NCBI GenBank assembly: GCA_033675265.1
Contig: JAUJYZ010000535.1
Coordinates: 62,001-126,000 of the forward strand
Length of the DNA stretch: 64,000 nt
Reading direction: 5' to 3'
DNA from: Actinostola sp. cb2023
Taxonomy: Eukaryota > Cnidaria > Anthozoa > Actiniaria > Actinostolidae
The notes beneath the pieces are model-generated. The model did no database searches. It had not been told where the DNA came from and saw only the letters and a list, made by a program, of their open reading frames with translations. Shown one piece after another: positions 54,301 through 57,678 of the stretch (positions are counted from its first letter, which is position 1; each line of letters begins with the position of its first letter). The position numbers and the translations under genes are program-made.

Positions 54301-55329
54301 TGTGATACTCTACCTGTGGTAATCTATATGAGGTACTCTACCTGTGGTACTCTACCTGTGGTACTCTACCTGTGGTACTCTACCTGTGGTACTCTACCTG
54401 TGGGAACCTGTGGTACTCTACCTGTGTACTCTACCTGTGGTACTCTACCTGTGGTACTCTACCTGTGATACTCTACCTGTGGTACTCTACCTGTGGTACT
54501 CTACCTGTGGTACTCTACCTGTGGTACTCTACCTGTGGTACTCTACCTGTGGTACTCTACCTGTGGTACTCTACCTGTGGTACTCTACCTGTGGTACTCT
54601 ACCTGTGGTACTCTACCTGTGGTACTCTACCTGTGGTACTCTACCTGTGGTACTCTACCTGTGGTACTCTACCTGTGGTACTCTACCTACCTGTGGTACT
54701 CTACCTGTGATACTCTACCTGTGGTACTCTACCTGTGTACTCTACCTGTGATACTCTACCTGTGGTACTCTACCTGTGGTACTCTACCTGTGGTACTCTA
54801 CCTGTGGTACTCTACCTGTGGTACTCTACCTGTGGTACTCTACCTGTGGTACTCTACCTGTGGTACTCTACCTGTGGTACTCTACCTGTGGTACTCTACC
54901 TGTGGTACTCTACCTGTGGTACTCTACCTGTGGTACTCTACCTGTGGTACTCTACCTGTGGTACTCTACCTGTGGTACTCTACCTGTGGTACTCTACCTG
55001 TGGTACTCTACCTGTGGTACTCTACCTGTGGTACTCTACCTGTGGTACTCTACCTGTGGTACTCTACCTGTGGTACTCTACCTGTGGTACTCTACCTGTG
55101 GTACTCTACCTGTGGTACTCTACCTGTGGTACTCTACCTGTGGTACTCTACCTGTGATACTCTACCTGTGGTACTCTACCTGTGGTACTCTACCTGTGGT
55201 AATAGAACTTGCTCAAGATCCTCCAAATCAAAGGCTTTGGCAAAAAGTGGGAAATACTTCAAGAGAATAATCCTGATGTGCAGGTCTTTGACTACCCATA
55301 GCTTGAACAAGATTGGAATACAGTATTTC
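15400..55329 (-). CDS. SCYL3: SCYL3-like (SCY1-like pseudokinase 3 / PACE-1), C-terminal exons, spliced
   Basis: Seven minus-strand exons join without breaking frame: 55329-55194, 52502-52362, 47198-47159, 47086-46841, 44443-44385, 25040-24645, 15444-15400 (stop TAA). Known of the family: SCYL3 has an N-terminal kinase-like domain, HEAT repeats and a C-terminal tail that binds ezrin, and acts at Golgi and lamellipodia. Seen here: HEAT-region motifs LLPQ, LLGL.DTND and EVVVGGER, a charged linker, an FFADM motif like that near the vertebrate SCYL3 C-terminus, and an acidic DDWDVDDW end. The kinase-like exons are missing, presumably beyond 64000. Introns are 2.7, 5.2, 0.07, 2.4, 19.3 and 9.2 kb. 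Assignment is strongest for the two HEAT exons; the small linker exons rest on phase and splice sites. Confidence 0.75.
15801..16004 (+). CDS. Small ORF in left TIR, unknown
   Basis: 67 codons beginning [12 protein letters not shown] and ending with [10 protein letters not shown]. The same frame is present inverted at 21518-21721 with about seven residue differences. It lies in the TIR of the 6.4-kb element, downstream of an AAGATGGCGGAC stretch that resembles a start-codon context but is separated by stops. No domain recognised. Retention of an open frame in both arms may just reflect recent divergence. Confidence 0.25.
   Translation: MEKAHKYRHLIDNSSKFSLADTAETERETIIKVEDFPNSGRFFNFSKDKVKGNTDSDKGNKRRLHHS
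16191..17580. other. Interior of the 6.4-kb element, no gene recognised
   Basis: Short frames only. Small hairpins with GGGCCTTCC..GGAAGCCC occur at about 17224-17250 and 17387-17412, both beside CTCG motifs. The sequence around 16665-16740 (CATACAGAAGTAGTTTTAGC) recurs near 19310 and 45870, marking a dispersed repeat. Confidence 0.45.
17697..19210. repeat. 244-bp tandem duplication, one copy interrupted
   Basis: Copy 1 (about 17697-17940) and copy 2 (17941-about 19210) match over CGATTCCAAACTCG, GTTTCGGGATTCCC, TTAAAGTATTATGTCTCTG and on to GATGTTTATTTTATTCGACG. Copy 2 carries a 1,020-bp TTAA-flanked element that copy 1 lacks, so copy 1 preserves the unoccupied site. Confidence 0.92.
17989..19008. 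mobile_element. 1,020-bp TTAA-flanked transposon
   Basis: Ends GGTATCAGGGTACCCC and GGGGTACCCTGATACC, flanked by TTAA at 17985-17988 and 19009-19012. The undisturbed TTAA site is at 17741-17744 in the neighbouring duplicate. The interior has an inverted pair around CCGTGTCTCCG (18265 and 18393) and a segment AAAGTATACATTTTCT shared with the element at 38681-39443, so the two belong to one family. A 78-codon frame at 18515 shows no known domain. Confidence 0.92.
19655..20034. repeat. Hairpin, about 70-bp arms
   Basis: AAGACGCTCAATGAGCGTAT and following sequence through GTGACGAG is repeated inverted at about 19953-20033. The loop is about 230 bp. AAGACGCTC...GAGCGTCTT forms the tips. Confidence 0.8.
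20034..21256. repeat. Large palindrome with about 400-bp arms
   Basis: The left arm (about 20034-20440) and right arm (about 20775-21256) are reverse complements, including CCGTGATTCCTGGAACCGA and GCCTTTGTGAGCCAATATTT. Outer tips are TTGTTAAATAGAAGCAC. A further small hairpin with GAAGACGAGAGAAGTGC lies at about 21162-21230. Non-autonomous, nested in the 6.4-kb element. Confidence 0.85.
22169..22276. repeat. Foldback element
   Basis: Arms CCGTGTTGTATCGGGTATAT and onwards meet at a centre ACGAGGCGAAGCCGAG. Flanking GTTTATAAAAC is also inverted. Same style as the foldbacks at 6111, 11732 and 47719. Confidence 0.85.
22455..22752. repeat. Two adjacent hairpin elements
   Basis: The first, about 22460-22620, has arms containing GACCTTTGCATACAGGC and AACTGATTAATGAAACATGA. 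The second, about 22652-22752, has arms GAGTGCAATTTAGAAAAGC and its complement. Both are short non-coding foldbacks. Confidence 0.8.
22770..24692. repeat. 50-bp minisatellite made from the 5' splice junction of SCYL3 exon 24645-25040
   Basis: About 38 units of exactly 50 bp. Read on the minus strand each unit contains AGTACAACCATGGATGTAGT, then AACTACTACTGCACAG, then GTATAGTGACTTAT. The first unit's CACAG/GTATAG is the exon's own donor, so every unit repeats the last 36 coding bases, the donor and 14 intron bases. Variant units recur at 650-bp spacing (23511 and 24161), showing 13-unit block duplication. The array is intronic apart from its first junction. Confidence 0.93.
24645..25040 (-). 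CDS. SCYL3: SCYL3-like exon with FFADM motif
   Basis: 132 codons, phase 0 at both ends. Acceptor ATATATTTACCAG/GTATCC, donor GCACAG/GTATAG. The peptide is polar with [15 protein letters not shown], then [20 protein letters not shown] followed by ADMQPNVEF. This resembles the conserved segment near the vertebrate SCYL3 C-terminus that contains a WFADM motif. The last twelve codons ([12 protein letters not shown]) lie in the first unit of the 50-bp array. Exon 24645-25040 is flanked on both sides by tandem arrays derived from its own splice junctions. Confidence 0.8.
25041..25175. repeat. 56-bp minisatellite made from the 3' splice junction of exon 24645-25040 (proximal part)
   Basis: Two further units follow the true acceptor. 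On the minus strand the unit reads GCTATATGTTTACTAG/GAATCCAATACACC followed by AAACAACAATTCTAATTGTA. The true junction is ATATTTACCAG/GTATCCAATACACC, so the unit copies the acceptor and first 14 exon bases. The rest of this array lies at 43476-44345 beyond the inserted transposons. Confidence 0.9.
25176..26431. other. Insertion-like segment between parts of the 56-bp array
   Basis: Contains (AAT)n at about 25330-25352 and three degenerate repeats of about 50 bp (25385-25530) with ATTGATTCTCATTCCCATCC. A single 56-bp-array fragment (ATTGTTGTTTGGTGTATT) reappears at 26414-26431, just before the Gypsy LTR. The segment therefore probably entered the array separately. It includes a possible protein-coding remnant on the minus strand. 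Confidence 0.5.
25970..26408 (-). pseudogene. Possible transposon protein remnant with HQGH..F...SRGRPC motif
   Basis: Two overlapping minus-strand frames read continuously if shifted once. One contains [20 protein letters not shown]. This pattern recalls the N-terminus of cysteine-peptidase-like (C76/OTU-type) ORFs carried by some animal transposons, where the motif ends in a catalytic Cys. The recognition is by memory of the pattern and weak. No partner domains are visible nearby. Confidence 0.25.
26432..26616 (+). repeat. 5' LTR of the Gypsy element
   Basis: Begins TGTGACCGTGTC directly after array sequence and ends GTTAACA, giving a TG...CA LTR of about 185 bp. It is followed after three bases by TGGGGGCTC, a typical primer-binding-site start. 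No second copy was found, so the boundaries rest on these signals. Confidence 0.65.
26620..26637 (+). other. Primer-binding site, tRNA-Pro type
   Basis: TGGGGGCTCAGACGGGAA resembles the tRNA-Pro primer-binding site used by many retroelements, with mismatches in the second half. Position just after the LTR end supports the call. Confidence 0.65.
26746..28470 (+). pseudogene. Gypsy gag with zinc knuckle and MYND-type finger
   Basis: The N-terminal part (26746-27132) is coiled-coil-like and ends at a stop; the same frame resumes at 27223 after a second stop, then shifts near 27565 to the frame used to 28673. The middle part resembles retrotransposon capsid ([16 protein letters not shown]). A CCHC-like knuckle ([15 protein letters not shown], near 28165) is followed by a MYND-pattern finger with [20 protein letters not shown] and HKDLC at about 28287-28410. 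MYND fingers usually bind proline-rich peptides; a role here is unknown. Confidence 0.8.
28480..28990 (+). pseudogene. Gypsy aspartic protease, frameshifted
   Basis: The protease core [14 protein letters not shown] at about 28572-28613 has the catalytic D-T-G. A frameshift follows near 28625-28665, and the remainder reads in another frame (28675-28986) with the flap and [10 protein letters not shown] near the second conserved segment. Another frameshift occurs near 28975. Confidence 0.8.
28977..29640 (+). pseudogene. Gypsy Pol spacer and reverse-transcriptase N-terminus
   Basis: One frame of 210 codons covers the region between protease and reverse transcriptase, ending [18 protein letters not shown]. 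It then shifts at a run of seven A (about 29553) and reaches a Tigger insertion at TA 29641. Reading continues on the far side of the Tigger element if that element and one TA are discounted. Confidence 0.75.
29905..31053 (-). pseudogene. Tigger/pogo transposase, internally deleted
   Basis: 382 codons, open. Residues about 18-65 form the N-terminal helix-turn-helix ([23 protein letters not shown]). Residues about 80-145 are a CENP-B-type DNA-binding region ([19 protein letters not shown]). A DDE_1 domain starts near 190 with the first catalytic Asp in AMDETPVW. After [12 protein letters not shown] the sequence jumps to [18 protein letters not shown] near the C-terminus, so the segment holding the second and third catalytic residues is absent. 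Family members are about 500-550 residues. It may still bind TIRs. The acidic C-terminus ([12 protein letters not shown]) is typical. Confidence 0.9.
31256..31728 (+). pseudogene. HIRAN-like accessory ORF of the Tigger element, one frameshift
   Basis: Begins [20 protein letters not shown], then [13 protein letters not shown], and after a frameshift near 31345-31365 continues with [37 protein letters not shown] and [13 protein letters not shown]. The order IRG.H.YK.VW, N/D-P-A-V, VGH.P and FL resembles HIRAN-type domains, which bind DNA ends in helicases of the HLTF family. It is divergently oriented from the transposase with a 200-bp gap. Similar proteins are frequent but uncharacterised in cnidarian and fish genomes; the HIRAN link is inference. 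Confidence 0.55.
31919..32425 (+). pseudogene. Gypsy reverse transcriptase, partial
   Basis: Contains [12 protein letters not shown] start followed by LCVDYRELN, the [19 protein letters not shown] segment and YLDDVIVFS with the catalytic Asp pair, then [18 protein letters not shown]. The frame ends at about 32425 where a long-TIR element begins. The thumb, connection and most of RNase H are not present on either side of that element. Confidence 0.88.
33425..33679 (-). CDS. 84-codon ORF in left arm, unknown function
   Basis: Begins [20 protein letters not shown], with Cys-rich [10 protein letters not shown] and [20 protein letters not shown]. The same frame is present in the right arm (38080-38334) and in the second copy (60859-61113), which differ from this one at two residues. 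The N-terminal 12 residues are hydrophobic. It could be an exon of a captured gene, since GCAG/AAACTAAC-like and ATAG/GTAAAG splice-like sites flank it in the right arm. Not recognised. Confidence 0.3.
   Translation of the reverse strand: MFVFLLYLGFYMAETDMGFLWCVSISYCCCQEILREAKHLIPDIISRRVGVTRDVVTFENEGASLEILSLQYCQIYTIEKCCVT
34466..34651. mobile_element. 186-bp MITE, TTA duplication
   Basis: Ends TGGGTTTCCTGTGGTAGAGC and its reverse complement, flanked by TTA (34463-34465 and 34652-34654), which fits PIF/Harbinger. GC-rich interior with GCGCGCGC tracts and a CGTCCCGCAG...CTGCGGG pair. Confidence 0.8.
34770..35610. repeat. Inverted-repeat element with poly(A) tract
   Basis: The arms at about 34770-35105 and 35335-35610 are complementary, including AAGCGAGGTCAGGGTA, GGTGGGTTCAGTATTTTGTG and TTATAGAGGTTTGAAAT. 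The loop holds an uninterrupted A run of about 28 bp at 35169-35197. The right arm recurs at 63595-64000 in the second copy of the host transposon. Confidence 0.82.
35611..37324. other. Interior of the 5.6-kb element, no gene recognised
   Basis: Several short frames are shared with the second copy (62300-63420). One plus-strand stretch at 36410-36580 reads [20 protein letters not shown], then shifts to [17 protein letters not shown], ending near a CAAGCTAGGGTATG splice-like site. It could be a captured first exon, but no family is recognised. A hairpin with GGCGGCCCAAAGGGTAC tips lies at 36778-36872. Confidence 0.4.
37325..37665. repeat. Hairpin element ending in poly(C)
   Basis: CTCCCTTTGTCCAAGTGGTA and GGGGTGATCGGCGG near 37338-37371 recur inverted at about 37611-37645. 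A C run follows (about 37647-37662). In the copy at 61541-61880 the run is a G tract of about 26 bp. The tract marks the inner edge of the 1-kb arm. Confidence 0.75.
38080..38334 (+). CDS. 84-codon ORF in right arm, unknown function
   Basis: Second copy of the arm ORF, identical by eye to 60859-61113. Upstream in the same arm, ATGTGTGCTTTAATCGATTG at about 37893 opens a 56-codon frame ([17 protein letters not shown]...) with a hydrophobic [16 protein letters not shown] stretch. The two could be exons of one captured gene. No homology recognised. Confidence 0.3.
   Translation: MFVFLLYLGFYMAETNMGFLWCVSISYCCCQEILREAKHLIPDIISRRVGVTRDVVTFENEGASLEIFSLQYCQIYTIEKCCVT
38681..39443. mobile_element. 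763-bp TTAA-flanked transposon, adjoining the 5.6-kb element
   Basis: Ends GGTACCACTG... and ...CCCCTGGTACC, flanked by TTAA at 38677-38680 and 39444-39447. The left TTAA is shared with the right end of the 5.6-kb element. TIRs include ACTGTTCACTGAAAGCCGCG and CCACTCGTCCAACATGTATA. The right TIR has about 20 bp not seen at the left. The interior GGAGACACGGTTTT and AAAGTATACATTTTCT segments are shared with the element at 17989-19008. Confidence 0.9.
39448..40130. other. Right part of the 7.7-kb element
   Basis: No gene. Contains AGGGACAATTTTTCA and CGGCTGGGGGGCGAGTTA near 39580-39670, which match 32846 and 32925 in direct orientation, suggesting an internal duplication in addition to the inverted ends. 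Confidence 0.5.
40131..40605 (+). pseudogene. Gypsy RNase H C-terminus and linker
   Basis: Resumes in the RNase H tail with [20 protein letters not shown] followed by NVDADSLSR, the usual end of Gypsy RNase H. Then comes the linker to integrase. A frameshift lies near 40585, a few codons before the LINE insertion. The preceding RNase H catalytic part is missing. Confidence 0.85.
40613..41935 (+). pseudogene. 5'-truncated LINE (CR1/Jockey-type) reverse transcriptase
   Basis: Contains HSTLTALLK, the catalytic region [33 protein letters not shown] and YADDT, then the C-terminal SPVWD-like [12 protein letters not shown] and AVAWNSLP segments. A frameshift lies just before YADDT (about 40985), with others near 41380 and 41545. 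The 3' end carries AATAAAG and a (TTA)n tail. AAACCA occurs on both sides (near 40608 and 41931) as a possible short target duplication, and the Gypsy integrase frame resumes directly after it. Confidence 0.88.
41936..43119 (+). pseudogene. Gypsy integrase
   Basis: The zinc-binding HHCC-like region is at the start ([31 protein letters not shown]). The core carries the D,D,E triad in [23 protein letters not shown] and [14 protein letters not shown]-terminal region with [20 protein letters not shown] follows. This is the best preserved part of the element, with one long frame, but it is cut off from the upstream pol parts by insertions. Confidence 0.92.
43090..43470 (+). pseudogene. Gypsy Pol C-terminal tail
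   Basis: After a frameshift near 43090-43119 the tail continues as an acidic, Pro/Arg-rich frame with [15 protein letters not shown] and [16 protein letters not shown], as usual for the end of Gypsy Pol. It ends at the 56-bp array without a polypurine tract or 3' LTR being evident. Confidence 0.7.
43476..44345. repeat. 56-bp minisatellite made from a SCYL3 3' splice junction (distal part)
   Basis: About 15 units of 56 bp. On the minus strand each has GCTATATGTTTACTAG/GAATCCAATACACC; a few units read ACTAG/GTATCC, closer to the true acceptor at 25041. This block lies just 3' of exon 44385-44443 on the minus strand, so without the inserted elements the intron would be little more than this array. 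Confidence 0.92.
44385..44443 (-). CDS. SCYL3: Probable SCYL3 linker exon, 59 nt
   Basis: Acceptor GTGTGTTTTTAG/CTGATAC, donor AACATG/GTGCGT. Two bases complete a split codon, then [19 protein letters not shown], ending in phase 0. Incoming phase matches exon 46841-47086 and outgoing phase matches exon 24645-25040. A second possible donor, ATTCT/GTATAT about 23 bp further on, would break the frame. Composition (acidic, polar) suits the disordered SCYL3 linker. Confidence 0.55.
44444..44924. other. AT-rich intron sequence
   Basis: No gene recognised. Very AT-rich at 44480-44760. A plus-strand frame crossing 44659-45294 is mostly translation of the following 24-bp array. Confidence 0.6.
44925..45490. 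repeat. 24-bp minisatellite
   Basis: About 23 units of AGTGACATAAGCCTGGTTTA followed by CCCT, with one damaged stretch near 45290. Because 24 is a multiple of three it gives long open frames on both strands (SLVYPSDI and VNQAYVTR repeats). I see no sign that these are genes. It lies in a SCYL3 intron but is not derived from an adjacent splice site. Confidence 0.95.
45491..46840. other. Intron sequence, no gene recognised
   Basis: Includes a dispersed repeat near 45867 (CATACAGAAGTAGTTTTAGC) also seen near 16670. A small repeat-rich stretch at 46640-46770 contains GGTCGGTCTGTACAGG and its partial complement GTACAGACC. Short frames only. Confidence 0.5.
46841..47086 (-). CDS. SCYL3: Probable SCYL3 charged linker exon
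   Basis: 246 nt. Acceptor AATAATTCTTAG/GTTTTAG, donor CATAGCG/GTACAT. Begins by completing a split codon, then [19 protein letters not shown], and continues to a highly charged segment with [20 protein letters not shown], likely a helix. Ends one base into a codon, which matches exon 44385-44443. Low complexity makes homology hard to judge; the phase fit on both sides is the main support. Confidence 0.62.
47159..47198 (-). CDS. SCYL3: Probable SCYL3 micro-exon, 40 nt
   Basis: Acceptor CTTTATATCAG/TTTAG, donor CTAA/GTATGT (strong). Reads [13 protein letters not shown] plus one base. It starts in phase 0, matching exon 52362-52502, and ends in phase 1, matching exon 46841-47086, from which it is separated by a 72-bp intron. 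It was found by looking for the phase needed to bridge the flanking exons, so it needs transcript support. Confidence 0.5.
47408..47630. mobile_element. 223-bp MITE
   Basis: Ends TAATCCTCCAATCAAAT and its exact complement. TGACGTCAGCCACGTGGATC lies in the interior. Target duplication is uncertain (TAA or ATAA-like). Confidence 0.65.
47719..47854. repeat. Foldback element
   Basis: Arms TATTTGACATTTTAGTGTGT and following sequence meet at a centre with GTCGAGCCCGTAGGGCAAGAC. It sits beside further TTTTTACTCG repeats to 48003. Confidence 0.85.
48008..48199. mobile_element. MITE with about 72-bp TIRs
   Basis: TAGACCCTTTTAATAAATCC at the left returns inverted at 48170-48197, and the match continues to GAATTC. 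TA flanks both ends, consistent with Tc1/mariner-type insertion. Outer sequence TTATTATCCAAC (47866) and GTTGGATAATAA (48199) is also inverted, so the element is nested in another palindrome. Confidence 0.8.
48320..48378. repeat. Perfect 28-bp-arm palindrome
   Basis: Arms GAACTTGACAGGATAAATCT plus ATTATCTG, exactly complementary around a 3-base loop CTA. As RNA or single-stranded DNA it would form a stable hairpin. Confidence 0.95.
48497..48593. repeat. Foldback element
   Basis: CAATTATTG...CAATAATTG at the tips, with GCATGATATCGTAAATGATC and AAGACCTCGGTCTT at the centre. Same CTCG-centred style as other foldbacks here. Confidence 0.75.
48594..49518. other. No gene recognised
   Basis: AT-rich. 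ATCTAATATTTCAATCCTCC and a near copy occur about 75 bp apart (49016 and 49095), a short tandem duplication. Sequence from about 49140 may be the degraded upstream part of the following transposase. Confidence 0.45.
49519..50090 (+). pseudogene. PIF/Harbinger-type DDE transposase remnant
   Basis: The long frame contains [13 protein letters not shown] (first Asp), [31 protein letters not shown] (second Asp), [16 protein letters not shown] and [11 protein letters not shown] (Glu region), the pattern of DDE_4 Harbinger transposases. After a frameshift near 49970 it continues as [19 protein letters not shown]. The N-terminal part and element ends are not identified. A Harbinger-type MITE lies 290 bp downstream. 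Confidence 0.88.
50378..50525. mobile_element. 148-bp Harbinger-type MITE
   Basis: Ends GGCGTGTTTACATTT and AAGTGTAAACACGGCC, flanked by TAA (50375-50377 and 50526-50528). A three-base TAA/TTA duplication fits PIF/Harbinger, as does proximity to the transposase remnant. Confidence 0.78.
50711..51316. repeat. 33-bp minisatellite
   Basis: About 18 units with CATACATTAAGTGCATAGTA followed by TTTCCCTAGGGAC. The reverse frame [11 protein letters not shown] is repeat translation. A piggyBac-like element is inserted in the last unit at its TTAA. Confidence 0.95.
51321..52311. mobile_element. 991-bp piggyBac-like non-autonomous element
   Basis: Begins CCCTTTGACACCCA and ends GTGGGAGTCAAAGGG, flanked by TTAA (51317-51320 and 52312-52315). 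CCCTTTG at TTAA is typical of piggyBac. The flanks together rebuild one 33-bp repeat unit through TTAAGTG, so the target was that repeat. The frames inside (up to 103 codons) show no piggyBac domain. Confidence 0.88.
52362..52502 (-). CDS. SCYL3: SCYL3-like HEAT-repeat exon
   Basis: 141 nt, 47 codons, phase 0 both ends. Acceptor CATTTTTTAG/ATGTTG, donor CCTAAG/GTAGTG. Contains [20 protein letters not shown] and [19 protein letters not shown]. The L.GL.DT.D pattern followed by a second helix and EVVVGGER is characteristic of the SCYL3 HEAT region. Together with exon 55194-55329 it is the firmest evidence for the gene. Confidence 0.88.
52570..52690. repeat. Foldback element
   Basis: GTGGCTGGATATTGG and GTTCCGTTTTTGCG pair with CGCAAAAACGGAAC and CCAATATCCAGCCAC around a loop with GGACCGAGAGAGATCC. 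Confidence 0.85.
52776..53078. mobile_element. MITE-like inverted repeat
   Basis: TTATATGGCAGATCCGTGA at the left matches inverted TCACGGATCTACCATATAA at about 53057-53076, giving a 300-bp element. A GTCATTGTCATTGTCAT tail-like repeat precedes it at 52748. Confidence 0.6.
53104..54160. repeat. 23-bp minisatellite, split near 53815-53905
   Basis: Over 40 units of TGTATTACAAGGCATGGAAC plus AGA. The break holds AATAAAGGTTTTCATTCATT, resembling a short retroelement tail ending in (ATTC)n. The long plus-strand frames (up to 314 codons with [20 protein letters not shown] periods) are repeat translation, open in three frames. Confidence 0.95.
54165..55193. repeat. 14-bp minisatellite made from the 5' splice site of SCYL3 exon 55194-55329
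   Basis: About 73 units. On the minus strand each is GTAGAGTACCACAG, so every junction reads CCACAG/GTAGAG, identical to the exon's own donor (ATTACCACAG/GTAGAG). The array begins exactly at that donor. A 14-bp period rotates frame, which explains the long plus-strand frames of [12 protein letters not shown]. Some units are GTATCACAG variants, and a few lack bases (54410-54430, 54690). Confidence 0.95.
55194..55329 (-). CDS. SCYL3: SCYL3-like HEAT-repeat exon
   Basis: 136 nt: one base completing a split codon, then 45 codons, ending in phase 0. Acceptor CTATTTTTCAG/GAAATAC, donor CCACAG/GTAGAG. Contains [40 protein letters not shown] and VLLPQ. The run leads straight into the LLGL.DT.D exon at 52362-52502, exactly as in vertebrate SCYL3, where VILPQ precedes VLLGLRDT. 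The first upstream exon of the gene in this window; its own upstream partner was not found. Confidence 0.87.
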
Positions 55330-55424
55330 CTGAAAAATAGGAAAGTGGAGCCTCGTCATAATGGACACCTTCGAAACCATACAAAGCGTCTAATTTCAAA
55401 GATACATGTACTATATACACCTGC

Positions 55425-55590
55425 TTTCAAAAACGTTGTCCTTTAAAAAAATACAAAATAGTAAAATAGCAAAAAAGGAATTAATAGAGGAACAAAAGAA
55501 ACGCACTCATTGTGTCTCTAATGAATTCTTTTTTTTACTATTTTACTATTTTGTATTTTGTAAAAGGACAACGTTTTTGAAAACAGATGT
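55425..55590. repeat. Foldback element
   Basis: CAAAAACGTTGTCCTTT and ATACAAAATAGTAAAATAG on the left return inverted on the right. It lies just upstream of the SCYL3 exon's acceptor, within the preceding intron. Confidence 0.8.
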
Positions 55591-56027
55591 CATAATAATA
55601 ATAATTATTATTATTGCTTATATTGCGCATTTTAACATTGGAATATGATCAAATAATAATAATAATTACAACAATAATAATAATAATAATAATAAAAATA
55701 TTTTACATAGCGTCAATTCCAAGAGTTCAACAACGCTTTACAATTCCAATGCGCATTACACAACGCTAAAAATAATTATATACATACACTGTGTGATAAA
55801 AAGTCCTATTAATAGTTTGATAGTAAATTATTCAAGATAAATATTTGAAAGTTCTAATATGCTATACGCTCCCCCACCGTCTATACTATATAATAATAAT
55901 AAAAATACCAGTAATAATAATAACAATAATAATAATAATAATAACAATAATAATAACTACAATAATAATAATATAAATAATAATAATAATAATATATGGT
56001 GTACAAGGACCAAAAACATCGTCTATA
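55591..56027. repeat. (AAT)n microsatellites with SINE-like segment
   Basis: (AAT/AAC)n runs at about 55593-55617, 55654-55697 and 55895-56000. Between them, TTTTACATAGCGTCAATTCC and CAACGCTTTACAATTCC resemble the segment at 14118-14165. Confidence 0.8.
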
Positions 56028-57590
56028 ATAATGAGGTGTCCAATGTCAGTGGGGTCAAGAATTTATATGGAGATGGGATTAGACCATCCTCTATAATAAT
56101 GAGGTGTCCAATGTCAGTGGGGTCAAGGATTTCTATAGATACGGGATTAGATCACCCTCTATAATAACGAGGTGTCCAATGTCAGTGGGGTCAAGAATTT
56201 CTATGGAGATGGGATTAGATCACCGGCTATAATAATGAGGTGTCCAATGTCAGTGGGGTCAATGATTCATCGCGTACAATTGCCCATCAATTTGTGTCAC
56301 GGCCGTGAATTACTAAATGAATAGACTGAATAAAGGATTAACGGCTCCGGAATATCGTAGAATTTCGAATTTTTTTACATGTTACAGTACAGTATTTATT
56401 TTCCACGATTTTTCGCAATGAAAAGTACTTTTTTCAATTTCCCGCGAAAACTCCGACCCAGGCCTCGCGCGGTTTCACTTCCTGACTCGCAACAAATCCC
56501 AACAGTATTCTCGGTCGAAAAATATCGCGTTTAAATAAAAACCTGGAGCTAGAGAGCATTGTTTCCAAGGCTACACAGGCCTGGCTACACAAACAGTTTG
56601 AAAATGGCGGAAGGAGAAGGTTGTTTTGAAGAGAGAAACCTTTGTAAATGTCCGGGAAATTCGCATCAAGAGCTGGACTATGACTAAAGGAAACCTCAGA
56701 AAATCGGTGTTTGCGTTTATGTTCGAAAGAAACAAATCGAAGAATTATTTTAGGCAACAAATGTACATCAAATTTCCGCTGTTACATTTTTTGTCGAGGG
56801 CATTGCTAAGACACACCAAGCCGCTTCTTCCTTCAGTGTCGTACTTTCCATACAAAAAGACGCCATTCTGGGCCGTATTCAGTCTAAGAAAATCGGTAGA
56901 TCGCTCAACAACTAAAAGGTAAAAAGCAAACAGACTTAAACCATTGTCGTATTAGTTTTATTTTCCGCTGTTACATTTTTTCCTAATGCTTCTGTTTTAT
57001 TGTTGCCGAGAGTTGAAAGTATGAATTTCGGCTTCTTCTTTGTAATTCCTCGTGTTTAATGAGCATGAAATGTGACAGGCGTCTCTCGATAATATGCAAA
57101 TTGAATGCAAATTAGCAAAAATCACCGGAAGTGACACTGAATTGTACGCGATGTTCTATAGAGAAGGGATTAGATCACCCTCTATAATAATGAGGTGTCC
57201 AATGTCAGTGGGGTCAAGAATTTCTATAGAGAAGGGATTAGATCGCCCTCTATAATAATGAGGTGTCCAATGTCAGTGGGGTCAAAAAATTCTATAGAGA
57301 AGGGATTAGATCACCGTCTATAATAATGAGGTGTCCAATGTTAGTGGAGTCAATGATTTCTATAGAGACGGGATTAGATCGCCCTCTATAATAATGAGGT
57401 GTCCAATGTCAGTGGGGTTAAGGATTTCTATAGAGACGGGATTAGATCACCCTCTATAATAATGAGGTGTCCAATGTCAGTGGGGTGAATAATTTCTATA
57501 GAGAAGGGATTAGATCACCCTCTATAATAATGAGGTGTCCAATGTCAGTGGGGTCAAGGATTTCTATAGAGAAGGGATTAGAAAGCAAAA
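56028..57590. repeat. 68-bp minisatellite, split by an 886-bp element
   Basis: Units with CTATAATAATGAGGTGTCCA, ATGTCAGTGGGGTCAAGAAT and TTCTATAGAGAAGGGATTAG. About 3.5 units at 56028-56267 and 6.5 at 57154-57590. On the minus strand the unit includes CTTCTCTATAG/AAATCCTTGACC, an acceptor-like junction, but no adjoining exon could be shown. Confidence 0.92.
56268..57153. mobile_element. 886-bp element with CATCGCGTACAATT ends
   Basis: The left end CATCGCGTACAATT and right end AATTGTACGCGATG, followed by a looser match (GTGTCAC and GTGACAC), bound an insertion inside the 68-bp array. Target duplication is at most one or two T. An ATGGCGGAAGGAGAAGGTTG stretch at 56604 looks like a start but soon stops. 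No transposase. Confidence 0.78.
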
Positions 57591-57617
57591 GCATTCTGTA
57601 AGGGCTGTAATGTCACT

Positions 57618-57618
57618 C

Positions 57619-57678
<60 letters not shown>

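Noticed and set aside
54196..55446. ORFs of up to 317 codons with [12 protein letters not shown] periods
   Set aside because: Products of the 14-bp array, which rotates frame every unit. The 3' extension crosses an exon of the opposite strand.
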